Both the position numbers and the translations under genes were made by a program. A stretch of DNA of 64,000 nucleotides from Myxococcales bacterium (lineage in GTDB: Bacteria; Myxococcota_A; Polyangia; Polyangiales; Polyangiaceae): positions 1-64,000 of the forward strand of contig JADKKK010000014.1 in NCBI GenBank assembly GCA_016720545.1. Direction: 5' to 3'. Below are positions 46,299 through 55,676 of this stretch, piece by piece (the stretch's first letter is position 1; every line of letters begins with the position of its first letter). The notes beneath the pieces were generated by a model. The model made no database searches. It was not told the DNA's origin and saw only the letters and a program-made list of their open reading frames with translations.

Positions 46299-49200
46299 GT
46301 GACCGCCAAGTTCGTCCCCATCGGTGAGCCCGCCCACGACGCAGAGCGCCAGGCCATTCGCTTCCTCGTGGAGGGCCTCCCCGACACGTACACGGTCTAC
46401 GGCAACCCCTGGCTGGTCGAGCGGAGCGGGGTCATCTACGAGCTCGACGCGGTCGTCGTCGCGCCGCAGGCCGTGTTCGTGGTCGAGATCAAGTCGTACC
46501 GCGGCATCATCCAGGGCACCGACAGCGACTGGTGGACTCCCGAGAAGCGGCCTAGCCCGCTTCGGCTCAACCGCAAGACCGCGCAGGTCTTGAAGTCGCA
46601 CCTCCGCGACACGACCTACCAGGCCGGCCAGGTGTGGACCGAGGGCTTCGTCTTTCTCTCGGCCACCACCGACTCGAGGGTCCGCGGCCTCGCAAGCAAC
46701 GACCGGGTGCACACGCGCCTCACGCTGCTCGCCGCGCTTCAGAGCCCCGAGCTCATCGAGCGCCTCAGCGGGGGCCGCGCGCGCACGCCGTCGTCGGCCG
46801 CCGAGCGCGAGCTGCTCGAGCTCTTCACGGGCGCGCAGCAGCGCGGGCCGAAGCCCGTGCGTCGCGTGCGCGAGTACGAGATCGTCGAGACCCTGGACGC
46901 GAGCGACACGTTCACCGAGCTGCTCGGGAAGAACGCGCTCTCGGGCGCCGAGCGCGTGCTGCGCATCTACAGCCTCCCGCCCCTCGCCACGGACGCCCAG
47001 CGCGAGCGCGTCACCGAGCGCGCCCGCTGGGAGGCGCAGGTGCTCGGGCGGCTCGGGCGCAGCGAGGGCATCCTCACGGCCGATCCGCCGTTCTCGGACG
47101 AGGCCGGCATCGTGCTGCCCCTCGAGCACTTCAAGGGCATCACGCTCACCACGTGGATCGAGCGGTACGGCGCCGAGGCGCGCGGCAAGCAGAAGGTCGA
47201 CCTGCCCGGGCGCGTCGACCTTTGGCTCAAGATCGCCCAGACCCTCGACGAGGCGCACCGCCAAGGGGTGGTGCACCGGCTCCTGCGCCCCGAGGTCGTG
47301 CTCGTCGAAGACAGGCCGGATCCCGAGCAGATCCGCGTCACGGGGTTCGATCTCGCCAAGCAGCTCGCGTCCGACGTGACCATCGCCCACACGGCCGTGG
47401 GGGACGATCGCCTCGTGTTCGCCGCGCCCGAGGTCGTCACCACGTTCAGCGCCGCCGAGCCCGCTTCGGACCAGTTCAGCCTCGGCGCGCTCCTTGGACT
47501 CGTGCTCACCGGCAAGCCGCTCTTCGACAGCACGCGGCGCCTCATGGGGACCGGGCGGCTCGTGCGTCGCCTCCGCGACACCGCGCCGCGCATCCGGCTC
47601 ACGCTGGACGAGGCCGTCGCGCGGATGCTCGAGCTCCGCCCGACCGATCGGTTCCCCACGCTCGCCGAGGCCATCGCGGCTGTCCGCGCGGGTCGCGATC
47701 CCGAGGCGCGCACGCTCCCGGGCGTTCCGCTCCATAGCGTGCCGCTCGATCCCGACAACCTCCAAGAGAAGACCCGCGTCGGCACCGACTACGAGATCCT
47801 GGGCCGGCTCGGGCAGGGCGGCATGGCCGTGGTCTACGCCGCGCGGCACATCGTGAGCGGGCGCACGCGGGCCCTCAAAATCGCGCGCGCCGAGGGCGTC
47901 GCCGAGGAGGCGCTGCGCGGCGAATACCAGGTGCTCAGCGCGCTCGACGACCGGGCGATCGTCAAGGTGCTTGACCTCACCAAGATGGTCGAGGGCCGGC
48001 TCACGCTGGTGATGGAGCGCGTGGGCGGCGAGAACCTCCGCCAGTGGCTCGTGAAGCGCTCCGCGGAGGCCGCGACCTCGGGCCAGCGCGTGGAGCCCAA
48101 CGTGCAGCGGCGCCTCGCCGAGGACCTGCTCTCCGGGCTGGACTACCTCGAGCAGCGGGGCGTGACGCACAAGGATCTGAAGCCGGACAACCTGCTCGTG
48201 GACGACGGTCGGCTGATCCTCATCGACTTCAGCCTCGCCGCGATGTCCGAAGACGCCCCCTACGGCGGCACCGCGCTCTACCGCGATCCGAGCAGCCCGC
48301 GGTGGACCCACGCGACCGACCGGTTCGCCGCGGCGCTCTGCCTCTTCGAGCTCTACGCGGGGCGCCACGCGTTCGACGGGCGCGTCCCCGAGCCCGGCCA
48401 AGAGCCCCAGGTGCGCGAGGACGACATCGATCCGCCTGGGCTCGCCGCGTTCTTCAAGAAGGCCCTCCACCCCGTGGCCGAGCAGCGCTACCCCTCGGCG
48501 CGGGCCATGCGCGACGCGCTCCTCGTGGCCCTCGGGGAGGATCTCTCGCCCGCGCCCCTCGACCCGCACGCCCCGCGCGTGGTCGAAGACCACGAGGTCG
48601 ACGCCACCACGCCGCTCCGGCTCACGCGCCTGCCGCGCCGCGCGGTGCAGACGCTCGCCCGAAACCAGGTGCACACCGTGGGCGAGCTGCTCGCGCTCCC
48701 CGAGTCCCAGGTGCGCGCGATCCACGCGATCGGCCACAAGACGGCCTCCGACATCCTCGCCTTCCAGCGGCTCTTGCGCGCACGTGGTCTCGAGCCGCTG
48801 CCCTCGGGCGCCCACGTGCTGCGGATCGAGCCGTCCCTCGTGCCGGACCTCGCCGACTCGCCCGAGCCCGTCGACAGGCTGCCGCTCGGCCCCGCGCTCC
48901 GAGCCGCGCTCACGCAAGCCGACCTGCCCACGGTGGGGGCCGTGGCCTCGCTCACGCACGCCGAGCTCCACGCGGTGGACGGCATCGGGCGGACACGGCT
49001 CGCGCAGGTGGTCGAGGCGCTCCATGCCTTTCGTGACCTTCGCGATCGAGCGGGCGCGTCCGCGGGCGCGGAGGCGCACACCCTGGACCGCCTCTGGGAG
49101 CTCGCCTCGGCGCCGCTCAGCCCCGCCCAGCGCGTCGCGGTCGAGCGGTGCGTGGGCCTCACCAACCCACGAGGCCACACGACCGAGACCCAGGCCGAGA

Positions 49201-50477
49201 TCGCCGCCAACCTCGGCAAGACGCAGCCGCAGGTGAGCCACGAGCTCACGCAGGGGATCGAGCGGCTGGACCTTGGCGTGCTCGCGCGCGTGTCGAGCGT
49301 GCTCGAGGATTTGCTCGACGGCTTCGGGGGCCTCGTGCGGCTCGGCGAGCTCGGGGAGCGCCTCGAGGGCGAGTGGCCCGCGGGCGTGGTGACCGGCGCC
49401 GGGCTCGCGCGCCTCCTCGTGCGCGTGTCCTCGGGGCGCGCACACCTCTTCGAGGTGGACGGCGTGGCCGAGCCGGTGGTCGCGCGGCCCCTCTTCGACC
49501 GCGACACCCTCCGGGCCTTCACCGGCGAGGTGCTGCGCATCGCCGGCCAGTGGCCCCCCACGGAGCCGGACGCCGCGCGGCGATCCCTCCTGGGTATTCT
49601 CCCCCATTTCGACGGTGATCCGCTCTCGCTCGGAGTGCGCCTCTGCGAGGACGTGGACCTCGCCGAGACCGGGCACCTCTTCGTGGGCCCGCTCGACCCT
49701 CACCAGAGCCTCGCGTTCGTGCTCGATCAGGCGCGCGATCCGCTCGATCTCGAGGAGCTCGAGCTCCGGGTGCGGCGCACCTTCGGGCCGCGCACGCCCT
49801 ATCCCGAGCCCGATCACCTGCTCGCGCTGCTCCGCGAGCTCGACTGCCGCGTGATAGGCCACCAGGTGATCCCCGGCCACGCGCGCTCGATCGTGGCCAG
49901 TCCGCCGCTCGCGCCCGACGCGCCGCTCTCGCCTGCCGCGACCCCCACGGGCAACGGCGTGGCGCGACGCCTCGAGGAAGAGATCCGCGACCGCCTGCGC
50001 GACGCCGCGAGCTCGCGCGGGTTTCGTATGCTCGTGGTGCCGCCTGAGCGTTTGGCCGACATCGGGCGCTCGGTGGCGGCGGCGCTGCCGGGCGCGACGT
50101 ACGTCTCGTTCGAGGACGCCTTCTTCGAGGAGCACGGCGCCGACCTGCCCGCGCTCGAGCGCGCCGAGCGCTTCGTCGGGCAGCGGGAGGCCCTCACCGA
50201 GGCGGCGGAGACCACCCTCTTTCGGCTGCTGGAAGAGCACGGGGCGCCGGGCCGCGTGATCGTGCTCGGGGAGACGGCGCTGCTCGGGCTCTGCGAGGCG
50301 CTCGACCTGCCTCGGAGGCTCTACGACGAGGCCCTCTCGGGGAGCCACGGCTTCTGGGTGCTCGTGGTCCCCGGGGTGATCCACAACCGCCAGCCGCGGT
50401 TCAACGAGGGGGCGGCCATGTGGCACCTCGAGGGGGCCACCCTGGGGCTGGCCACGGGGCTCGCGGCGCCATCATGA
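46299..50477 (+). CDS. pglW: PglW, NERD-domain protein kinase of BREX type 2
   Basis: A 1392-residue protein started at a GTG at 46299 with aggag five bases before it; an open frame upstream is only the repeat element. Residues about 5-125 are a NERD nuclease-related domain (ERSGVIYELDAVVVAP, VFVVEIKSYRG, with D-ExK). Residues about 200-470 are a first kinase lobe pair with HRLLRPEVVLV and TGFDLAKQL, missing the catalytic Asp, so a pseudokinase. Residues about 490-740 are a second kinase (GRLGQGGMAVVYAARH, HKDLKPDNLL, IDFSLA), active-looking though DFG reads DFS. Next come two helix-hairpin-helix-like repeats (about 780-910) and a sigma-like HTH (TETQAEIAANLGKTQPQVS, about 965). It is the regulator or sensor of the Pgl system. 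Confidence 0.93.
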   Translation: MTAKFVPIGEPAHDAERQAIRFLVEGLPDTYTVYGNPWLVERSGVIYELDAVVVAPQAVFVVEIKSYRGIIQGTDSDWWTPEKRPSPLRLNRKTAQVLKSHLRDTTYQAGQVWTEGFVFLSATTDSRVRGLASNDRVHTRLTLLAALQSPELIERLSGGRARTPSSAAERELLELFTGAQQRGPKPVRRVREYEIVETLDASDTFTELLGKNALSGAERVLRIYSLPPLATDAQRERVTERARWEAQVLGRLGRSEGILTADPPFSDEAGIVLPLEHFKGITLTTWIERYGAEARGKQKVDLPGRVDLWLKIAQTLDEAHRQGVVHRLLRPEVVLVEDRPDPEQIRVTGFDLAKQLASDVTIAHTAVGDDRLVFAAPEVVTTFSAAEPASDQFSLGALLGLVLTGKPLFDSTRRLMGTGRLVRRLRDTAPRIRLTLDEAVARMLELRPTDRFPTLAEAIAAVRAGRDPEARTLPGVPLHSVPLDPDNLQEKTRVGTDYEILGRLGQGGMAVVYAARHIVSGRTRALKIARAEGVAEEALRGEYQVLSALDDRAIVKVLDLTKMVEGRLTLVMERVGGENLRQWLVKRSAEAATSGQRVEPNVQRRLAEDLLSGLDYLEQRGVTHKDLKPDNLLVDDGRLILIDFSLAAMSEDAPYGGTALYRDPSSPRWTHATDRFAAALCLFELYAGRHAFDGRVPEPGQEPQVREDDIDPPGLAAFFKKALHPVAEQRYPSARAMRDALLVALGEDLSPAPLDPHAPRVVEDHEVDATTPLRLTRLPRRAVQTLARNQVHTVGELLALPESQVRAIHAIGHKTASDILAFQRLLRARGLEPLPSGAHVLRIEPSLVPDLADSPEPVDRLPLGPALRAALTQADLPTVGAVASLTHAELHAVDGIGRTRLAQVVEALHAFRDLRDRAGASAGAEAHTLDRLWELASAPLSPAQRVAVERCVGLTNPRGHTTETQAEIAANLGKTQPQVSHELTQGIERLDLGVLARVSSVLEDLLDGFGGLVRLGELGERLEGEWPAGVVTGAGLARLLVRVSSGRAHLFEVDGVAEPVVARPLFDRDTLRAFTGEVLRIAGQWPPTEPDAARRSLLGILPHFDGDPLSLGVRLCEDVDLAETGHLFVGPLDPHQSLAFVLDQARDPLDLEELELRVRRTFGPRTPYPEPDHLLALLRELDCRVIGHQVIPGHARSIVASPPLAPDAPLSPAATPTGNGVARRLEEEIRDRLRDAASSRGFRMLVVPPERLADIGRSVAAALPGATYVSFEDAFFEEHGADLPALERAERFVGQREALTEAAETTLFRLLEEHGAPGRVIVLGETALLGLCEALDLPRRLYDEALSGSHGFWVLVVPGVIHNRQPRFNEGAAMWHLEGATLGLATGLAAPS

Positions 50478-50479
50478 GG

Positions 50480-51073
50480 GAGAATTCACCACGGAGACAC
50501 GGAGACACGGAGGCGAGAGGGAGGATTTTTTTTCGAGAGAGACCTGCGCGCGGCAAGCGCCACGCGCGCGCCCACCTGTTCTCCCCGTGCCCTGCCCCCT
50601 GGTGAATTCTCCTCTGAGGAGCCCGCATGTTGATCGGGGAGGAGCTGACGGGGGTGGTGATCGGGGCGGCGATTGAGGTGCACAAGGCGCTGGGGCCAGG
50701 GCTCCTGGAGTCGGCGTATGAGGAATGTCTCTGTTGTGAGCTTGGGTTGCGCGGCGTGGCGCTCGCACGCCAGGTCGAGCTGCCCATCTCGTACAAGGGG
50801 GCTTCCCTGACGTGCGGGTATCGAATGGACCTGGTCGTCGCCGACACACTTGTTGTGGAGCTCAAGGCTGTAGAACGGGTGCTCCCGCTCCACGAAGCCC
50901 AGCTCCTAACCTACCTCCGCCTCAGCCAAAAGCGCGTCGGGCTGCTCATCAACTTCAACGTCCCCACCCTCAAGCAGGGAATTCATCGAAAAGTCCTCTA
51001 ACCCGCCTTCTCGAACAAAAACGCTCTCCCTCCCTCTCGCCTCCGTGCCTCCGTGTCTCCGTGGTGAATTCTC
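50480..51073. mobile_element. 594-bp inverted-repeat element carrying a GxxExxY gene
   Basis: Left arm 50480-50519 and right arm 51034-51073 are inverted repeats that agree at 39 of 40 positions, and they match the arms of copy 1. Between them is the GxxExxY gene at 50627-51001. A partial inner arm (ggtgaattctcc) at 50600-50612 suggests that a short gene-less copy may have inserted or that the element formed from two. The element starts three bases after the pglW stop and ends 16 bases before the pglX start. It looks like the gene-bearing form of the family seen as gene-less copies elsewhere in the window. Confidence 0.75.
50627..51001 (+). CDS. GxxExxY protein (PD-(D/E)XK-like)
   Basis: A 124-residue protein. 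The name motif is GPGLLESAYEECL; the nuclease-like core is TCGYRMDLVVAD (Asp) and LVVELKAVERV (ExK), then the helix QLLTYLRLSQKRVGLLINF. The start at 50627 follows a gaggag site. From general knowledge of the family, GxxExxY genes are often found next to this same palindrome in other genomes. Its biological role is not established. It sits between pglW and pglX and is not part of any described BREX type, so it is best viewed as the cargo of the inverted-repeat element. Confidence 0.9.
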   Translation: MLIGEELTGVVIGAAIEVHKALGPGLLESAYEECLCCELGLRGVALARQVELPISYKGASLTCGYRMDLVVADTLVVELKAVERVLPLHEAQLLTYLRLSQKRVGLLINFNVPTLKQGIHRKVL

Positions 51074-51089
51074 CTTCTTCAATACCCCT

Positions 51090-54000
51090 ATGAAACCAGC
51101 CGATCGCACCCGCCTCACCTCCGCCCTCCGCGACCACGTGGCCAAGCTGGCCGCCGATCTGCGCACCAAGATGCGCGCGGCCGGTACACGCGTGAGCGCG
51201 CGCGCGCCGAGCGCCTCCACGCCGACGAGCAGGTGGCCGAGGACTTCGAGGTGTGGACCGATCTCCTGTCACGCCGCGCCGCGGTGCTGTGGGTGCTGAA
51301 ATCGGTGTACGTGCGCGTCCTGGAAGACCGCGGCTTGCTGGCGCCCGGGCGCCTCTTGGACCCCGAGTCGCAGCAGCTCTTCGAGCGCCTCGCGCCGAAC
51401 CTCGGGGAGACCGCGTTCCTGCGCTGGATCTACCGCGATCTCGCGAGCAAAGAGGGCGGCCTGCCCGAGCTCTTCAGCCCTCAAGCCGCCGAGGTGGCGT
51501 TGCCTTCGGACGAGCTGTCGCGGGGGCTGATTGCCTTTTGGCGCCACCGCGACGCCGACAGCGGGGCCACCTGGAGCTTTGCCCACGAGACCTTCGAGGG
51601 GGAGCTCATGGGGGACCTCTACCAAGAGCTGGACCCTGTGGTGAAGGACCGGTTCGCGCTGTGCCAGACACCCGACTTCGTGCGCGGGTTTATTTTGGAC
51701 AGGACCCTCACGCCCGCCATCGAGACCTTCGGGGCTGGGGTGGTGCGGGTGCTCGATCCGGCCTGTGGATCGGGGCACTTCTTGATTGATGCCTTGAAGC
51801 GGCTTGTTAGTGAAGAGAGGAGAATTCACCACGGAGGCACGGAGGCACGGAGGGAAGAAGAGAGTTTTTTTGTTCGAGAGAGCGCGTCTCCCTCTCAACC
51901 CCCAAATCTCCCTCTCGCCTCCGTGCCTCCGTGCCTCCGTGGTGAATCTCCCTCTCGTCTCGTGCAGGGCTGCCTCGACCGCATCGTAGGCATCGACCTG
52001 AACGACTACGCGTGTGGCCTGGCCCGCGCGCGCCTCATCATGACCGCCGCCGACCTCGCCGGGGTGACCACCCTCGCCGAGGCCGCGCAGTTCCACCCGC
52101 ACGTGTATTGGGCCGACGGGCTCGAGCAGATCGAACGCGACGAGGTGAAACCTTCGGTGCAGTTCGGGCTCTTCGAGGGCGTCCCCGCCGAAGAGAAGCC
52201 GCGCGCCGCCCTCACGCGGTCGGACGTGCGCGCCGAGCTGAAGAAGGTGTTCGCGAAGCGGTTCCACGCGGTCGTGGCGAACCCGCCGTACATCGTCGAA
52301 AGCGACGAGGCGAGGAAGGACTACCACCGCGAGAAGCTCGGCAAGGCCCAGCGGTACGTGTCGGCCTATCGACAGTATTCGCTGGGCTCGCCCTTCACCG
52401 AGCGGTGCTTCCAGCTCGCCGAGAAAGACGGCTACGTCGGGCTCATCACGAGCAACAACTTCATGAAGCGCGAGTTCGGGAAGCCGCTCATCGAGAAGAT
52501 CCTCGCCGGCGTCGACCTCACGCTGGTGGTGGACACGTCACAAGCGTACATCCCCTTCCACGGCACCCCCACGGTGCTCCTCTTCGGCCGAAACCGCAGG
52601 CCCACGAGCGACACCGTGCGCGCGGTCATGGGGAAACGCGGGGAGAGCGGCACCCCGGAAGACCCGGCGAAGGGGCGGGTGTGGGCCAGTATCGTCGACG
52701 GGTGGGACACGGTGGGGTTCGAGACCGAGTACGCGAGCGTGGCGGATCTGCCCAGGGAGACGCTGGGGAAACACCCTTGGAGCCTGGGCGGGGGTGGGGC
52801 GGCGGAGCTGAAGGAACGCATCTCCACCCACGCCCGTGAACGGCTGTCCGACGTGTCGACCGAAATTGGACGGACGACGCATACAGGACTCGATGAGGTG
52901 TTTCTCCTGCCCTCGGCGTACGCACGCCGCATATGCGGCGACCGACACTGGGCCGCCCCTGGGCACGGGTGACGTCGTTCGAGACTGGAGCATCGACACG
53001 GTCGAAGGCTGTCTCCTTCCTTACGACACGAGCCTCGAGCCGCGTGAGCCCGAACACGACGCCGAGCGCGCCCACTTTGAACGATACCGAACTCCGCTAA
53101 AGGCTCGCCTCGACTACGGAGAGACAATAGAGCAACGGGGCAAGAAGTGGTTCGAGCACTCCATGTTCTTCGCGAACCGCTTCCGAACCCCCCTCTCCAT
53201 CGCCTTCGCCTTCGTGGCGACCCACAACCACTTCGTGCTCGACCGGGGCGGCAAGGTGTTCAAGCAAAGCGCGCCGGTCATCAAGCTTCCGGCCGGGGCC
53301 ACCGAGGAAGACCACCTCGCCCTCCTGGGCCTCCTGAACTCGTCCACCGCGTGCTTCTGGATGAAACAGGTGTTTCACTGCAAGGGTAGTCAGGGCGTCA
53401 ACGAGGGGATGAAGAGCTCGCTGTGGGAGCAGTTCTTCCAGCACGACTCCACGAAGATGAAGCTCTTTCCCGTCGTGAAGGAGGCCGCGCGGGTCGTGCC
53501 CTATACCGCGCAGCTCGACGCCTTGGCGCGCGCCCGCTCGGAGGGTGGGGTGAGCGCCGTCTTGCGAAACCGCGAGTCGTGGGAGTCTGCCCCTCAGCTC
53601 CGCGCCGGGCTCGACGCACGTCGCACGCGCGATGACGCCGACTTCCAGCACATGGTCGCGCTCCAAGAAGAGCTCGACTGGCTCTGCTATTCGCTCTACG
53701 GCCTCGACGAGGCGAGCGACGTCGTACCACCCGATCAAGTCGAGCCGCTCTCTCCGACGTGGCTCCCGTGGTGTCTCGACTTTGCCGCACGGGACGCCGC
53801 CAATCGCGCCACGATCGCGCGAGGCGAGGAGTCCAGCGAGTCGCCCTCGGTGTGGTTCGAGCGGCACCGGTGGGAGCCCGCCACTGAAGCCCCCAAGACG
53901 CTCTCCGCCAGCACTCGCGCCCGCATCGAGGCTCGGCGCGCGCGGACGCGCGCCAACCCCGCGCTCACGCTCATCGAGGCGGCCAACTTCAAGCGTCGCT

Positions 54001-54788
54001 GGTACAAACCCGACTACGAGACCGAGGAGCGCGAGGCCCTCGAGCTCTGGCTGGCCGACCAAGTGGAGACCGTGGTGAAGGACCGCGGGCGGCCGGTCAC
54101 CCTCGAGCAGGCCTCCGCGGCGCTGCAAGACGACGCGCGGGTGCTCGCGGTGTGCGAGGTGCTCACGGGGCGACGGGACTTCAGCCTCACGCAGCTCGTG
54201 GCCGAGGCGCTCCAGGGCGACATGGTGCCCAATCACAGGTTCCACGTCTACAAGCCCGCGGGCCTCGTGAAGCGTGAGGCGTGGGAGCGCACGTGGGACG
54301 ACCAGCGCCGCGAGGACGCGGGCGAGAAGGTGACTCCCGAGGTGCCGCCGGCGTACGGGAGTGGGGACTTCGTGCGCACCGAATATTGGCAACTACGCGG
54401 CAAGCTCGACGTGCCCAAGGAGCGCTTCGTGGCCTTCACGGAGGTGCCGGGCCGCTCGGGGGCCGAGACGCTCTATGGGTGGGCGGGGTGGACGCCGCTT
54501 CAGCGGGTGAAGGCGATGCTCGCGATGGACGAGGAGCTCGAGGACGCGGGGGTCTCGCTGGCGGACCGCGCGGGTCTCTTGGACAGCGCGTGGCGCCTCT
54601 TGCCCGACGTGGCGCGGCAGGACGCGGCGGCGGCCACGAGGCTCCGCGCGGAGCTCTCGGCGTTGGTGGGCCCCGGGGGCCCGAGCCGCGAGGTGCTGGA
54701 GGCGTGGAGGTCGAAGTTCCCGGCTCCGGGGCGCGGCAAGGGGGCGAAGCCGAAGAAGGCCGCGAAGCCCGAGGGGGACGATGAGTGA
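51090..54788 (+). CDS. pglX: PglX, BREX type 2 adenine-specific DNA methyltransferase, two frame changes and an inserted repeat
   Basis: Starts at the ATG at 51090 (MKPADRTRLTSALRDHVAKL). The frame changes near 51187 (one base missing or two added, between MRAAG and TRERARAERLHADE) and again near 52935 (one extra base, before PLGTGDVVRDWSID). Restored it is about 1232 residues, normal for PglX. Motif I VLDPACGSGHFLIDAL is near residue 223 and motif IV VVANPPYIVE near 398; the gamma-class order fits N6-adenine methylation, which marks self DNA. An inverted-repeat element lies in frame between these motifs (51820-51950), adding about 43 residues. The C-terminal part (FEVWTDLL through KRRWYKPDYE) has the PglX specificity domain. 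As written it gives no full product. Confidence 0.9.
51820..51950. repeat. Inverted-repeat element, copy 3, inside pglX
   Basis: Left arm from gagaattcaccacgg at 51820 (about 34 bp) and right arm 51912-51950 are inverted repeats with the ggaggcac unit. The middle has a run of seven Ts and ttcgagag. It has no stop codon in the pglX frame, so the methyltransferase reads through it. Confidence 0.9.
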
Positions 54789-54923
54789 GAATTCACCACG
54801 GAGGCACGGAGACACGGAGCCGAGAGGGAGCGAGGCTTTGTTCGAGAGGGGTCGCGCGTCACGCGCGTCTCGAACCCGAAATCTCCTTCTCGCCTCCGTG
54901 CCTCCGTGCCTCCGTGGTGAATC
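54787..54923. repeat. Inverted-repeat element, copy 4, between pglX and macrodomain gene
   Basis: Left arm starts gagaattcaccacgg at 54787, overlapping the pglX stop codon region (54786-54788); right arm ends near 54923 (cctccgtggtgaat). About 137 bp. It fills most of the 211-base gap before the macrodomain gene. Confidence 0.88.
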
Positions 54924-54999
54924 TTTCCGAGGAGGGCGACGATGTGCTCACCAACCGCAGATCTCGGTGCAGCCGAGCTGGTACTCTCTGAGGAGCGCG

Positions 55000-55500
55000 A
55001 TGAAATTTACCAAGGGCGACCTTCTGCGGGCGGACACCGAAGCGATCGTCAACGCGGTCAACTGTGTGGGCGCCATGGGGCGGGGTATCGCTGCGCAGTT
55101 CAAGCAAGCGTACCCCGAGAACTTCAAGGCCTACGAGACGGCCTGCAAGCGGAAGGAGGTCGTGCCAGGCAAGATGTTCATCTTCGAGACCGGGCAGCTC
55201 ACGAACCCGCGCTTCATCGTGAACTTCCCGACGAAGCGGCACTGGCGCGGCGACAGCCGAATCGAAGACATCGAGGCGGGGCTCGTCGCCCTCGTCGCGG
55301 AGGTGAAGGGGCGTGGCATCCGGTCCATCGCGATCCCCCCGCTCGGGTGCGGTCTCGGCGGTCTCGCCTGGACGGACGTGCGTCCCCTGATCGAGCAAGC
55401 ATTGGCGGCGTTGCCCGACCTCCGCGCGCTCGTGTTCGAGCCCAACGACGCCGGGCCCTCCGACAAGCCGGCCAAATCGCTGGCAGGAGGAGAGGCATGA
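55000..55500 (+). CDS. DarG-like macrodomain protein (ADP-ribose hydrolase type)
   Basis: A 166-residue single macrodomain, started at the ATG at 55000 with aggag four bases before it; the upstream in-frame stretch is only repeat DNA. The signature EAIVNAVNCVGAMGRGIAAQ and KQAYPENFKAYETAC are those of DarG, the antitoxin macrodomain that removes ADP-ribose from thymidine in DNA. DarG normally pairs with the toxin DarT; no DarT is present before or after, and the C-terminal DarG extension is short. It could serve as a stand-alone ADP-ribose hydrolase that protects against phage- or host-made ADP-ribosylation, or be what remains of a DarTG pair. Confidence 0.82.
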   Translation: MKFTKGDLLRADTEAIVNAVNCVGAMGRGIAAQFKQAYPENFKAYETACKRKEVVPGKMFIFETGQLTNPRFIVNFPTKRHWRGDSRIEDIEAGLVALVAEVKGRGIRSIAIPPLGCGLGGLAWTDVRPLIEQALAALPDLRALVFEPNDAGPSDKPAKSLAGGEA

Positions 55501-55676
55501 CCACCACCCAGCCTTCGAGCTCCCCGGCGCCTAGGGCGACCTCCCAGGGCTCGGTGAACCACCGGACCTACGTGCGGGCGTCGAGCACGTTCATGTGCGA
55601 TCGCCTGCCGTGGCTTCCCACCCCACATCGACCGCCGCGAGCACGTCGTCCTCGTGGAGCAAGGTCCTCATGCTGA
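55497..55676 (+). CDS. Possible 59-residue protein
   Basis: An ATG overlapping the macrodomain stop (atga) opens a 59-residue frame (MTTTQPSSSPAPRATSQGSV) that overlaps the start of the next ATPase gene. The tail is Arg-rich; with a one-base shift it would read HIDRREHVVLVEQGPHAD, which looks more protein-like, so this may be a broken gene. I do not recognise it. Confidence 0.25.
   Translation: MTTTQPSSSPAPRATSQGSVNHRTYVRASSTFMCDRLPWLPTPHRPPRARRPRGARSSC

Noticed and set aside
46287..50426. A 1379-residue minus-strand frame opposite pglW
   Set aside because: It mirrors pglW codon by codon, is very rich in Arg, Glu, Leu and His and has no motif; long antisense frames are expected in high-GC genes with G/C third positions.
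54781..54999. N-terminal extension of the macrodomain protein
   Set aside because: Translation of repeat copy 4; the ATG at 55000 has aggag and matches the family start.
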